Positions 11,256 through 22,600 of a DNA stretch of 64,000 nt are shown piece after piece. The stretch lies in assembly GCA_019188255.1 (NCBI GenBank), contig JAETXT010000007.1:3100001-3164000 (forward strand), given 5' to 3'. The stretch comes from Verticillium longisporum. Taxonomy: Eukaryota > Ascomycota > Sordariomycetes > Glomerellales > Plectosphaerellaceae. The notes under the pieces are model-generated. The model was not told the origin of the DNA and made no database searches. It saw only the letters and a list, made by a program, of their open reading frames with translations. The translations under genes and the position numbers were made by a program. Position 1 is the stretch's first letter. Each line of letters starts with the position of its first letter.

Positions 11256-12889
11256 ATGAACTCCTTGAACATAATCACCTCGCGGGTGTCGCCGCCACCA
11301 AGCCCGGGCCCCTCGCGATCCAACTCTTTTGACTCCATAGGCATGGCGGTAGAGCCCAATGATGACTCGTGCGATGGCGACCCGGACCGGAAGCGAAGGG
11401 ATGATGCTCTCGAAGACAATACTTCAACGACTGTCAAATCCGAGAAGGTCGACGAAGCGTCCGTCAGCATCGATGCGCCGAGTGAATACACGCCCCTAAT
11501 GAATGAGTCGAAGGAGGCGGGTGTGCGGTCAGCGACGTGGCACTCTCTGCCGCGTTCCATCGCAACCACGTTCATCAATTCGATCCGATGGTTCTTCTCT
11601 ACCCTGGCCGCTCCCGGCGTCTACCTCATCGCCTGTCTGTATGATAGCTCGGGCGCATTTGCGCCGCTCTCTCAGCTGAGAAAGCTCTTTGGGACGCGCA
11701 ACGATAAGTTTGCGCACGAATCCGGTTTCTACGACGAGAATAATGGCCTGCACCTCTCTACTTCGAGTCGAGCGTATGGCACATTGTCTCGCCCTGTAGC
11801 GTCTTCCGGTTCATCATCGTCTGGCCTCTCGTCCGAGTCCGAATCGGATCCTGACCACAGGAACCAGCATCGCAGCTCCGTACAACGACATACTCGCTCC
11901 AAAACTCTACAAGACACGGAAGAAATCGCCCCGTCACGAAGGTCTATACGCATCAAGCTACACAGCGAGGAAGGACTTCGAAAGCACCGAAAGACTCAAT
12001 CTGCCAGCTCACAGGCCAAACGCAGTGACGGCACCGCCGTGGCCGATATTTCTGCCCAGCTCAAGTCGCCGACATCACCTGCTGGCGCTTTGACGAAGTA
12101 CCCGAGAACACCAGCACCACCTCGCCCCCTTATTCCCCGCCGCCAACCATCATACCTTAACCTCGAACAAACCGATCGGAAGTACCAAAAGACACTGATC
12201 CTGGATCTCGACGAAACATTGATACACAGCATGTCTAAGGGAGGCCGCATGAGTACTGGGCACATGGTCGAAGTCCGGCTAAACCAGACCTATGTCGGCG
12301 CCGGAGGGCAGACGTCGCTAGGGCCGCAGCACCCCATCCTCTACTGGGTCAACAAGCGGCCCTACTGCGACGACTTCTTGCGCAGGGTAGGGCTCATTCA
12401 CTAGACACACAACCCAGAACATGCTGACCTTGGGCATCCCAGATCTGCAAGTGGTACAACCTTGTCGTCTTCACGGCCTCCGTGCAGGAATACGCCGACC
12501 CTGTCATAGATTGGCTCGAGTCGGAGAGGAAATTCTTCTCGGCTCGTTACTATCGCCAGCACTGCACGTTCCGGCAAGGTGCATTCATCAAGGACCTGAG
12601 CTCTGTCGAGCCCGACCTCAGCAGGGTCATGATCTTGGACAACAGCCCGCTGAGTTACATGTTCCATCAAGGTACGACCTGTTTGGTGTCTTTGGAGGTG
12701 GTTTCGTGTTGCTGACCTATTCTTCTCCACCTTGTAGACAATGCGATACCCATTCAAGGCTGGATTAACGACCCGACGGACAACGACCTTTTGCATCTGG
12801 TGCCGCTTCTTGAGGGTCTGCAGTACGTGTCGGATGTGCGGGCGCTGCTGGCGTTGAGGGGCGGCGAGGACGGTCAGCACATGGCATAG
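11256..12889 (+). CDS. NEM1: Nuclear envelope morphology phosphatase Nem1 (CTDNEP1/Dullard type)
   Basis: This is the catalytic subunit of the Nem1-Spo7 phosphatase of the ER and nuclear envelope, which dephosphorylates lipin (Pah1) and so controls triacylglycerol versus phospholipid synthesis. Three exons: 11256-12386, 12443-12671 and 12738-12889, giving 503 aa. The N-terminal half is disordered, with a hydrophobic hairpin at about residues 104-130 (INSIRWFFSTLAAPGVYLIA). The FCP1-like HAD domain has the catalytic motif LDLDETLIHS (D317, D319), then WVNKRPYCDDFL, KWYNLVVFTAS, the SARYYRQHC segment and ILDNSP. It ends GWINDPTDNDLLHLVPLLEG, typical of the SCP/Nem1 branch. The start ATG at 11256 is preceded by an in-frame ATG at 11226; MNSLNI is preferred because it fits the family as I know it. 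Confidence 0.92.
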
Positions 12890-14541
12890 TCGTTGTAATG
12901 GCAAATACAAAGGGGCAGGCGGAACGTGAAAAACTTCAGCGGCTTCAACTACGTCTGAAGGCAATTGAATGTGTGTATGTATGTATACCAACAGCGGTGT
13001 TGTAGGTTTCCGGGAGTGAAACGGAGTTTCCGAGCGGGTGGGCGCAACGAAGCCAGCATTCAGGGACCGACGGCAACGTCGATGGCTGGTTCCGAGAGCG
13101 GGTTTTATGCAATTTGTTATTCCATTTTGTCAATAATGCAGCTGAACGACACGTGATTGTGTGCCACGTATGATGCTCCTGGGCCTGGAAAAGCTACGTC
13201 GACGAAGGGTGGGGGCTTTGGGGATTATGCTGGCCTTTCCTGAACCTGTTTCACAGACGACATCTTGAAGCATGACGGGGCATCCGACGTTCCTGGGCTA
13301 AGGTGCTCCGGGTGCAGCAGATCACGGCCGAGAGGGAAGCAGAACAAGCAAGGGTGTGTGTGGGGAGGCAGACGGACGGGCGAGGTGCAAGGAGGACCAC
13401 TGAGGGAGAAGAAAGATTAGCGTGCGAATGTGATGGCGATGACGCTATGGTACCATCATGCTGTTCTTTTGACGAACGCCGAAGCCAGCAGGGAAAAATG
13501 GTATCGGAATGCGATGTGGATTCACATTCGTCTCGAAACAGAAAGACGCCAGGAGATGGGAGTTTCTCGATATGCATCTTGATGATGCACAGCCACAGGC
13601 AAGGAAATGAGCTTTCGTCAAGCATGCTCTCCTCCTGGCGTCCCGGGTCAGACCACAGCGCCACTTGCTGTGAATTGAACCTGGCATATACTGGTATCAC
13701 GTACTGGGGCCTGAAATGAGAGGTAAGGACAGGAGTATAAGCTCCGATGGGCAATCGAGGATCGGCTCGATGGAACAGACAAGGCCCCTGCTGAGTGCCC
13801 TGGCAATGAGCGGTTTGGGGCGGGCCAGAACATCATTGCGGGAGCTGGGGCGTGGGCCAATGACGGATTCGTGGGGCGTGTGGGGCTCAGGATGTTCATC
13901 CAGCTTGGCCCAATAGAGACCTAGCGCAAGCGGAGGGCTGGGCAGGGAAGTGAGTAAGTGAGCTGGGGGGAGAGAGGTGAAGGTGAGGTGGGCTTCTGGA
14001 ATCGGTTATGGTGACATCATTGCACAGGTGACGACACTGGCTGGTTTGGGGCGGGTGCGAGCAGCTTGTTCCCAGCAATGCGCAAACCAGCCGCCCCCCT
14101 TTCCCCAAAGCTGTCCCCTAGCCAGCGGCGGGTGGTCATTAGCAGCGTTGCTGGATTGACCGATCCCGGGTGCGGTACACGATCTGTTGCCCGTAGCGCC
14201 TGCCTCAGCCATGTACACTACCTTCCAAGAGGGGTTCCCGAGGTTATCCATGTCATTCATGTTTTGGAGCCCAGGTCACGGGCTTTAGGGGCAAGGAAGC
14301 AGGCCGAGTAGGTGAGGTAGGTAGCCAGCAGGAGCTCCTGCCCTGTTGTGCATGTGTGACAGCCTGAGGACAACGGATGGGGAAAGCTTTCCAGCTGCCA
14401 CCCCATTCCTCACCTTCTCCCATAAAAGCGTGCCGCGTCCCCTCGTCTGCCGACACTCTCCTTCCTGTCACACCGTCATAACGAACAACAAACGAACCCA
14501 TCTTCACTACCAATCCAAGATACCCCAAAACACCAGCCAAC
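12890..14541. other. Intergenic, no gene seen
   Basis: This is 1.65 kb between two plus-strand genes. Two opposing open frames at 13251-13754 and 13303-13719 cover the same sequence, and neither shows motifs or good composition. The last 150 nt is T/C- and CA-rich and looks like the leader of the next gene. Confidence 0.45.
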
Positions 14542-15302
14542 ATGTCTCTGCACTGTAAGTCCTGATTCTCTGAGGATGGACGGCCCTGCCTGGCCCATTG
14601 GGTGCCGATGCACTTGTCGGTGATTCCGTCGCTGCCTCGAGGTGTTCCAGCATCACTCACATGTGGATGGTGGTGCCATCCGTCCTCATCACACGAGCTC
14701 CTCGGGACAACAGTCATTCTAACGTATCATTGTCAGACCTCCCCCCCGTCAAGCCTTCGGCCATTGCCCTCGGCACCATCTTCAACCACACCGCTGAGCT
14801 TGCCAGTGAGTTTCTCCCGGCTCATCCCCGCACTGCTGCCCACTTCGTGATCACCCCGCTCACATGAGATCCTTCAGTCCTCAGCCCCCTCTTCGGCCAG
14901 ACCTACCAGCGCGCGAAGGCTGCCAACTCCAAGGAGGAGTTTGCCAAGTCCAAGGAGGCTTCCTCCGCTGCCGTCGCCTGGGGCACCTCCCTCGTCGGTT
15001 CTGCCCTCCAGGCCTACGGTGTCGGTGCTCTCATCAACGCCACCGGCACTCTGTCCTACAAGGGCGCTTCCTACCTCGGTGCCCTGATCTTCGCCGCCAC
15101 TGCCGCCCCTGGTGTATGTCTGCCCTTGCTCTATCTTGCTTTGAAATCCTACTGACACCCTGCCTAGTACATCTCCGAGGTCTTCATCGAGAAGCGCGCT
15201 CTTGACACCGTCGGCGTCAGTGTCCTCGCCAAGGTCTTCGAGACGGTCGGCCTGTCCGTCTTCCTGACCTGGTGGGGCACCCGCACCAACCCTTTCGAGT
15301 AA
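14542..15302 (+). CDS. Small conserved fungal membrane protein (DUF1761-like)
   Basis: Four exons (14542-14554, 14737-14805, 14878-15113, 15168-15302) splice to 150 aa. The first exon codes only four residues plus one base, followed by a 182-nt intron; the spliced start reads MSLHYLPPVKPSAIALGTIF. The protein has about four hydrophobic segments (AIALGTIFNHTAELA, VAWGTSLVGSALQAYGVGAL, GASYLGALIFAATAA, VFETVGLSVFLTWWG) joined by a charged loop rich in Lys and Glu. This resembles the DUF1761 layout of small integral membrane proteins, though I cannot confirm the family by search. No function is known. All four junctions have canonical GT...AG ends and keep frame, which supports the model. Confidence 0.82.
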
Positions 15303-15913
15303 AGGGATAATTTTGTGTCATTCCTCAAGTCGGAATACCAACAGGGTGGCCTGGCAAGCAGACGACAGAACTCAGCGGCCCGCACCCTATGTGCTTATAG
15401 TCTGGGACTCGGAAGGTTCAGGAGTTAAGAGATAATGGATTGAGAACTTGCCTCTAACCAAACGATGTCTGCTTCCTCTCGATTGTCATGTGTTTCCGCT
15501 TGCAAGCCATAAGCTGTACGGCATTCGTGTAGCGTCCAAACAAGCGCCTTGAGCACACAGGGAGAATAATTACCTTGTCAGTGCTACTCTGGCTGTCTGC
15601 AAAGCATCACATCAGGTAAAAAAAGTTGTCAATGTTAACAAATCGTCGTCATATTTTGAGTACGAAGCAATACTCGACACCAAACGCCAGTCCCATCCGT
15701 TATGTCCCTGTCGCGCGACATGGCCAGGAGGTATAATACACCACCATACCCACAAAGCTGCCTGGCAATCCTGAACACTTCCTCTCGCCCGCATCTATCG
15801 ACGCACGCCAGCTCACGGGCGGCAGTACCCGTCAGCGGCCAGGTTCCTCTGTCTTTACTCTCCACTCCGGTTTCCAACAGCCCGTCTCAATCATCCGTCG
15901 GTAAGATGCCTCA
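15303..15913. other. Intergenic between convergent genes
   Basis: These are the 3' flanks of the DUF1761-like gene and NHP2. Nothing is recognised. A 144-codon plus-strand frame at 15702-16136 overlaps the NHP2 coding sequence and is a shadow of it. Confidence 0.5.
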
Positions 15914-16712
15914 TCATGCCCAGAAAGCCTGCCTCGCCGTCTCCTTCTGCACAAGCTTGACGAGCGCGTCGTACGACTCCTTAAAGTCCTCACCATCGTC
16001 CTCGTCGTCCTTCTCCTTCTTCTCGGCCTTCTTGGCGCCGGCGGCGGACGCCGTCTCCATGACCATGACGACGGAGGTCGGGCGCTTCGTCTTGGCGGCG
16101 GCGCCGAGCTCGGCGCGGGAGGGCACGAAGATGTAGGGCACGTTGTGGTCCTCGCAGAGCACGGGGAGGTGGGCGATGACGTCCATGGGCGAGCTGTCGG
16201 CGGCGATGATGAGAACACCGGGGAAGGAGGTGCGACCGGGGGCGGCGGCCGGGGACTTGCGGAGCGTCTTAACGACCTCCTTGACGCCGCGCTTGAGGGT
16301 GTTGTTCTTGGCGGCTGCGGGGAGAAACCAGATCAGCAATTGAACGTGCGGGTGGCCGGACCAAGAGTCGCTGGCTTCGCGCCGGACGTTTGATCCAATG
16401 GATGCTTTGCTACTCACACTTGCGGATCGTCTTCATGATCTTCTTCATGGCCTTGTCGTCGGCCAGCGGCACGGCGAAGGGCACCGTGGCGCCGGGGATG
16501 ATGGGGCCGACCTTTTTGACGGCGCCGTCAGTCTCGACGACGGGCGCGGCGGCGGCGGCGGCATCGGCCTGGATGTGCTCGTCCAGGGCGCGCTCGAGCT
16601 TCTCCTTCTTCTCCTTCTTGTCCTTCTTGTCCTTCTTGACCTTGGCCACACCGTCGGCGTCGGAGCGCTTCTTCTCCTTCTTCTCCTTCTTGTCAGGGCG
16701 CTCGGACGCCAT
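15914..16712 (-). CDS. NHP2: H/ACA ribonucleoprotein subunit Nhp2 (L7Ae family)
   Basis: This is a core protein of box H/ACA snoRNPs, which guide pseudouridylation of rRNA and snRNA in the nucleolus. Two exons (16418-16712 and 15914-16314) with a 103-nt intron give 231 aa. The N-terminal 45 residues are an almost pure Lys/Glu/Asp stretch, an extension longer than in yeast Nhp2 (about 156 aa). The L7Ae/L30e fold follows, with the RNA-binding segment KNNTLKRGVKEVVKTLRK spliced across the junction, then GVLIIAADSSPMDVIAHLP, CEDHNVPYIFVPSRAELG and a VVMVME strand. A short acidic insert (KKEKDDEDDGEDF) lies before the C-terminal helix. The family match is strong. Confidence 0.9.
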
Positions 16713-17609
16713 TGCTGCGACTTGTGGGTGGTATTTTGCGACGAATTGGTTCCTGGGTGCGGGTGCTGGGCGACTTTGGCGGGACGGATCTTCGAGGGTG
16801 GGCGTTCAGGTCGTCTCGTAGTATCGTCGCTGGGTGCAGCAAGTACCAGAGGAAGCTCGAAATTTTTCCCTTTGGATTTTTTTGCGGGGAGCTGGCCGTG
16901 TGCCCGCCAATTGGAGTCGGCGCTGGGTTGAAGTATATCCGGGCCGAAACTCTCGGTGAGGCAAATCGGCGGGGAACCTTCGGTGAGGTGGAAGACTTCA
17001 CGTGACTGTAGAAAACCTGAGTGAGATGCCATGCGTCGGTCTCTGGCCCTCGAAGCAGCGATTTCAATCGGATTTGCCAGTCATTCATTCTAATAGCATC
17101 AAAACCTTGCTGCCAACTATTTATTCCTTTGAACAACTCGTCTCGAGTGGGCGTGCCGCTCTGAATGCTGTTTGACGAAGGACCCAGTACCATCTCACCA
17201 ATGAGAGGCTCCGGGTTGCTAATGAGCGAAGTTGGCTGCCTTACGTTTTGGCCGGTTTGCCTCATGGAGCAATGATGTTTATACAAATAGCAATTCGACA
17301 GGTAATGGAGCTCATTGCCTGTGAATTGAGCTCTTTCATCAGTCCATTGGAGACCACCACGCATTGAGGCGGATGCGCAAGGAGTCGAGGATTCATGGTG
17401 CCTCACGACGAAGCAGTTCACATCAACAGCCACTGACAAATATGCCAGCTTTGCATCCACCACGCAATTACGGTAGCAAGATCCGATCGTCTGTATGCGT
17501 AACTCAATTGGAATAGCTCTATTCCCTCCCTCCGTCGCTCAGCTGATGTACAAGTGTTTTGACACAAGGGTCTCGCCGTCTAATCATTTATCCTCTGGTC
17601 GCTCCAAAT
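16713..17609. other. Intergenic, no gene accepted
   Basis: This is the upstream region of NHP2 and the 3' flank of QCR8. A 256-codon minus-strand open frame (16693-17463) spans most of it and overlaps the NHP2 start. It has no recognisable motif and mixed composition, so I treat it as non-coding leader or chance. Confidence 0.4.
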
Positions 17610-18341
17610 TTATTCCTCCTCGTCAGCGAACTCGGCCAGACCGGCCTTGGAGTTCAGGTACTCGTTGCTACTACACGTCAGCAACCCCATCTCGCAGCGC
17701 TCCACGCGCAGGGCGTGTCTGGTAAACGCACCGGTGAATAGCCCAGTCCATGGCGTAGTAGGCGACAACCAGAGGAGGGACGACGTAGAGGACGGAGCCG
17801 CGGAAGCGGCGGAAGGTGTTGAACACGGCATCGTGGCCGGCGCCGGCAAAGGGATTCTGGCGGTTGGCAGAGACACCGAATGTGATGATGCCACGCTGCT
17901 TCTCGCCACCTGTTTGTTTGTTTGTTAGAAAGGTGTTCATCTCAAGTATTTCCACTCAACCCCTGGCTCGTTGCGTGTGGACCTGGGCGGCAAGCTCTCT
18001 CCGTCGCCATCGAAGTCCGCTGTCCCGTGTGTTTCTGACGAGCTTCGAATCCATTGTCCATCGTATGACGTTGTGTCGTTGTGTCGTTGCGTCGGGGAAA
18101 GAAAGGCGGTACTAACCAATGTTGCCCCAGTCACCGAGGTAGCTGCGAGGTCAGTTAGCATTGGAACTCGAGAGAACAATTGGCAAACAAAAGACCCGGG
18201 CAATCGTCGGTCACGACTGTTCGCCCTGGACGAAAAGCCGCACCGCGCCCGGGCCAATTGCGCCCAGCGCAAATCGTCTTACTGGTTGAATTTGCCCTTG
18301 GGGACGCCGCCGCCGCCGAGCAGGATCTGGGAAGGTCTCAT
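17610..18341 (-). CDS. QCR8: Cytochrome bc1 complex subunit 8 (ubiquinol-cytochrome c reductase)
   Basis: This is the small subunit of respiratory complex III in the mitochondrial inner membrane, near the ubiquinone site next to cytochrome b. Four exons (18283-18341, 18117-18142, 17732-17909, 17610-17667), one only 26 nt, splice to 106 aa, the usual length. The protein begins MRPSQILLGGGGVPKGKFN, continues YLGDWGNIGGEKQRGIITFG, NRQNPFAG and HDAVFNTFRR, has one transmembrane span (VLYVVPPLVVAYYAMDWAI), and ends with NEYLNSKAG plus an acidic tail. The introns are 140, 207 and 64 nt, large relative to the exons. The gene faces away from PHB1 across 383 bp, and both products belong to the inner membrane. 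Confidence 0.93.
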
Positions 18342-18724
18342 GTTGTCGAATCGGGGAGTGACGCACGAGGTCTGTGTCGGGGATTGAAGGTGCTTGGAGG
18401 GTCGAAGAGGATCATTCGGGTGAGGTTCGAAATCCTGTCGAGGTTCTTGCCGAAGTGCACCCGAAATGGTTTAGCGCCCCCTTTGCTACAATGGCCCCGG
18501 TTTGTGTCACCTCCGGGCGAGAATTTCCATGACGGGTCGGCGCAGAAGCACCTTCGTAAGCTCCACCTCAGGTTCGAACGTGCGTGCAACTGGAGCTTTT
18601 GAGCAGTGCAGCTTCCAACCTTCTGACAACGGATCACCAGCTCCTTCTTCTGTCGTAATCGCACCGACCCCGCCGACTACAGTCTCTCTCTGCCCATCGC
18701 GCCGGTGCCGCAGTCTCTTCCACA
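18342..18724. promoter_or_regulatory. Probable bidirectional promoter region, QCR8 and PHB1
   Basis: This is a 383-bp gap between the divergent start codons of two genes for mitochondrial inner-membrane proteins. The half nearer PHB1 is T/C-rich (TCTCTCT near 18680), as expected of a fungal leader. I see no well-known operator inside the gap. Shared control is inferred only from geometry and function. Confidence 0.45.
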
Positions 18725-19629
18725 ATGGCCGCGGCTCTCAACTTCATCTCCAAGGCGGCAGTGCCGGCCTTCTTCGGTGCCAGTCTCCTCTCAACCGCCA
18801 TCTACGATGTCCGTGGCGGTTCCAGGGCAGTCATCTTCGACAGAGTGCAGGGTGTGAAGGATGAGGTCATCAACGAGGGCACCCACTTCCTCATCCCCTG
18901 GCTGCAGAAGAGCATCGTTTTCGACGTGCGCACCAAGCCCAGGAGCATCGCCACCATGACGGGCAGCAAGGACTTGCAGATGGTCAGCCTGACGTTGAGG
19001 GTGCTGCACAGGCCAGAAGTCAAGGCGTTGCCCAAGATCTACCAAGTATGTGCCCTTTTAGTCCCGGCTCGTTCTTCCAGAAAAATTAGAGTTCTAATCG
19101 CCTGTTTGCGTTTCTCCAGAATCTCGGCGCCGATTATGATGAGCGCGTCCTCCCCTCCATCGGCAACGAAGTCCTCAAGTCCATCGTCGCCCAGTTTGAC
19201 GCCGCCGAGCTCATCACCCAGCGTGAGGCCGTCTCTCAGCGCATCCGCTCCGACCTCACCCGCCGCGCCGCCGAGTTCAACATTGCTCTCGAAGACGTGT
19301 CCATCACCCACATGACCTTCGGCAAGGAGTTCACCAAGGCCGTCGAGCAGAAGCAGATTGCCCAGCAGGATGCCGAGCGTGCGCGCTTCATCGTCGAGAA
19401 GGCCGAGCAGGAGCGCCAGGCCAACGTCATCCGTGCCGAGGGCGAGGCCGAGAGTGCCGACGCCATCGCCAAGGCCATTTCCAAGTCTGGCGACGGCCTC
19501 ATCCAGATCCGTAAGATTGAGGCGAGCAGGGAGATCGCGTCCACACTGTCTTCCAACCCCAACGTTGTGTACCTGCCCGGTGGTGGCAAGTCTGGCGGCA
19601 GCCAGATGCTTCTGAACGTTGGCCGGTAA
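18725..19629 (+). CDS. PHB1: Prohibitin-1
   Basis: This is a subunit of the ring-shaped prohibitin complex of the mitochondrial inner membrane, where it supports m-AAA protease, cristae and newly made respiratory proteins. Two exons (18725-19045 and 19120-19629) with a 74-nt intron give 276 aa, matching the family. The N-terminus is a hydrophobic anchor ([17 protein letters not shown]), then the SPFH domain: [70 protein letters not shown] long C-terminal coiled coil carries [20 protein letters not shown] and ends in VYLPGGG. The match distinguishes PHB1 from PHB2, which is about 30 residues longer. Confidence 0.95.
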
Positions 19630-20056
19630 TCAGCTTGGTGGATGATATTTGTAACAGTATTAAGGCCAAAAGGTGGCCGCGGCTGGACGCCACTTAAATG
19701 AGTGTAATTCTACGTATATCCCCTTTCCAATATGTGCTGGTTATGAAGAGCCAGTCAGGGTTCTCTCTTCCCACTAACAGCCTGTTGGCTGTTCCTGCTC
19801 AGCGCATGAAACCCAACTACCAAGAACGAAAGGCGCTGGTCCAAGATGTCATATGACACATTACGCATGTCACTCCTATTATAGAGAGGATGGGATCGAT
19901 GTGCGAATCGTCAGTTGTTTATTGCCCAGATGTGGCATGAACTACCAAGTAGCTCGCGCGTACCGCGATCATGTCAAAGTGGCTAGCCAGGACGGCCAGC
20001 ATCGCTACTACCGAAGTGATCCTCGGGAGATGACGCGGGCGGCATTGACTCTGAAA
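19630..20056. other. Intergenic between convergent genes
   Basis: These are the 3' flanks of PHB1 and REX3. Nothing recognisable is present. Confidence 0.5.
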
Positions 20057-22188
20057 TCAGTGTGCAGCCTCTAGGAACTCCACAGTCAACTTGGTGTCGT
20101 CAATTCCACTGTTGGTGCCACTGCTCGAAGCGTCTTTCGGTGGAACCATGTCGCCTGTAGTCTTCTCCAAAGTCCAGCCTTTGAATCGCATGTTCTGCCA
20201 CTCTTCCATGACCTTAAGCAGAGCCAGTTCTCCGGCAGCCCGAGCATCCTCCGCCGAGTCGTGTCCCTGGATCTTGCCTCCTGTCTCCATCTGGATTCTG
20301 CGGTTCAGCAGCGTTTCCATGAGCATTTTGAGGCCATGTCGATAAGGTAGGCCGTGCTTGTGAGGGTTCAGTAGGACAGTATCGACGAGTGTCGGGTGGA
20401 TAATGCGGACAGAGTTTAGATCGTTTTCCAAGCCATGTCCGATGAGGGGTGTATTAGGGGCGAGTAGAGAGAAGAGAAGGTCGCGTGCGGCGTGTGGTGA
20501 TGGAACGATTCTCAACACAGCCTTTTGTTGACCGTCCGAATTTTTGGTGTTGGTGCTAATAGCGACGGGGGGTATCTCTATGCTGGTCCAAGGCTGAGCT
20601 CGCGACATATCCTCGGGCCAGACGCCCGAGAACCGCGAGTTGAGGTCGAGGATTTCGCCCAGCGGTTGCACAAGGACATCCAACATGATGTCGCCGCTGG
20701 GCCAGGCAGTGGCCGTTAGACGGACGAGCTCCAGCCCGTTGACCGTGTAGCACATTTCGCAATCAAAGCAGACGGCTCTATCCGACGGCACTGATGGATT
20801 CTCTGGCGTTTCGGCAAAGTCCATGACCGCAGCCAGTCGTTTCGGATCAGTTACCTTGAAGACATGATGCGGGGTCTCGGTGCAGCCAACGGAATCTCCC
20901 ACTTGTGTTCCACAGCAACGATATCTTTTCTGTTGCTTGGAGCGATCGCCGGGCTGACGTTCGGGGAAGTACGTCTTTCCATAGTGGTGTTTGCATACGC
21001 CGCCAGAGGTCAGAGCACCGTCTTCGTCTCGGCGCCCAGGGAAGACTTGAAATCGTTTGTCGCACCGATCACACTTTTCCCATCCTTGAGCAGCTTCAAG
21101 TCCTTGGTGTGCCTTTGTGATCTCTGCTTCTGCAGGAGGGGCAGGGACATAACCGTGGGCGTCAAGACCTTCGATAGAGGTCACAAGACGACGGAGTATC
21201 TGGACTTCTTGGGCAGGCTTCAGTCCCGTGCTGAGGACCTTGGGGGTACCTGATGACTTTGCGTCTGGTCGTGACTTTGGGTTGCGGCTTTGGTGCTCAT
21301 TTCGACGCTCTTTCGTCCACTCCCTGACGGCCATTCGTTTGTACTGCATGATTCGGTTTTTGACCACGTTGCTGTAGATAGTTGGCTTCTCCGTTGCGCA
21401 CTTCTCTTCTTCGTCCAGCGCTCTCCAGATAAGGTGCTGGTCAGAGAGGACGAGTTGGCTGTCGTCACCTTTTGCGACTTTCTTGTGCTCTGTGTTTAGT
21501 CGGGTGTACTCTTGGTGACGCATCTTCAAGAGTTGAGCTCTTGTTTGGTAGGTAGCAGGGGACTTCTTGAGAAGGCGCGGGTTGAGGGTCTCTGGCTTCC
21601 TAGGCTTGGCGGACGGGGATGCTTCTGCGGATGTGGAGGTGGAGGAAGCATTGGCTGCGTGAGTTGTGCCGCCTCTTGATGACGAGGTGCCAGCGGACCC
21701 GGCAACCTTTTTGGTGGAAGAGCTTGTCACTGATGGTGTATGGGCGCCAGAAGCGGAGCGGCTTTTGGCAGGCGTGTTGCTGGGGGTTTGATTCAGCGAG
21801 GAGCGTTGAGCAACAGGTGGTCGTGATGCGGCTGGTCTCTTCAAAGATGGCGGTGAGATGGGACGAGCTTGCGTGGACAGGCTGCCATCTGTGTTCCGGG
21901 TTGGGACGATGGGTTTCGAGGCGGGTTGAGCAGATTTGGGAGGCTGTCCAGGTGTCGGCAAGGTTTGTGGGGGCGAGACGACTTGCTCGGTTCTCTGGCG
22001 CTTCCTGGGACTATCCTGGAGAGATGCAGGCTCGTCGTCTGGTCTCTGTCGAGATGTGCCTGGCTTCACAACCTGTGGCGGAGGGGCGGAGCTGGGACTG
22101 TCTTTTTATGGCCGAACATGCATTGGAAGGCCGTGCAAGTCTCCCCAGCAGGGCAGGGGAGGTGTTTGAGGTTCAGGAAAGAAGCCAT
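20057..22188 (-). CDS. REX3: RNA exonuclease 3 (Rex3), DEDD family, with a break near the N-terminus
   Basis: This is a 3'-5' RNA exonuclease of the DEDDh family (Rex3 in yeast acts on MRP RNA, U5 snRNA and RNase P RNA). The ATG at 22188 opens MASFLNLKHLPCPAGETC and a C3H zinc knuckle (C-x5-C-x4-C-x3-H) ending GHK. The frame is then lost just after an A5 run (T5 on the plus strand at 22103-22107). The remaining 670 codons include a basic, Ser/Pro-rich region, a Cys-rich block (CDRCDKRF, CKHHYGKTYF, YRCCG) and the exonuclease core FDCEMCY, GHGLENDL and HDSAEDARA. One added A would join the two parts into 710 aa. Alternatively, a 53-nt intron with a weak donor (GTCCCA) and acceptor CGACAG also keeps frame. 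Without the upstream part, no ATG precedes the Cys-rich block closely, so the zinc-knuckle start is favoured. Confidence 0.82.
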
Positions 22189-22569
22189 GTCGTGTCGTGA
22201 CAGCAAGCCGGCTGATCAGGACAGATAGGAAGTATAGCAGGTTCCTTTGCATCTGTTCAGTCAGCTCTGACGTTTGATTTTGGTATTGAATGCAGGCTCA
22301 TGCAAGGTAGATGTGAGGTAGATGTGAGATTCAAGGGTCCCATTGCAAGCCAAGGGTTCTTTGAACTGAGGTGGCTTCAGAGATGAGACGCCCACTCAGC
22401 AAAGACTCATGGGCAAATCTGATGAATTGCTCGAATGGAAAAGAAAGAAAGAAACCCTGAAAAGGGAGGAATTTGATGGAGTGAAAACTTACAGAAGGGT
22501 GCGAATGAAGATATCAGAATGGGCAAGTTTCCTCGCTGAGGGAGACCCTACTGATACGGGTAAGGCAAG

Positions 22570-22600
22570 TTACCTGGGTAGGTAAGGTACCTTAGGTACC
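22570..22600. repeat. TACC/GGTA palindromic repeat
   Basis: TTACCTGGGTAGGTAAGG leads into the palindrome GGTACCTTAGGTACC, which is nearly self-complementary. It is the same family as 3181-3230. Confidence 0.65.

Noticed and set aside
13251..13754. Opposing open frames between NEM1 and the DUF1761-like gene
   Set aside because: Mirror frames on both strands with no domain or codon bias.
16693..17463. 256-codon minus-strand frame upstream of NHP2
   Set aside because: Overlaps the NHP2 start region, has no domain or regular composition; likely promoter or leader.
18420..18440. GGTTCGAAATCC resembling a tRNA B box
   Set aside because: No cloverleaf stems or A box could be found around it; a similar string near 30562 also fails.
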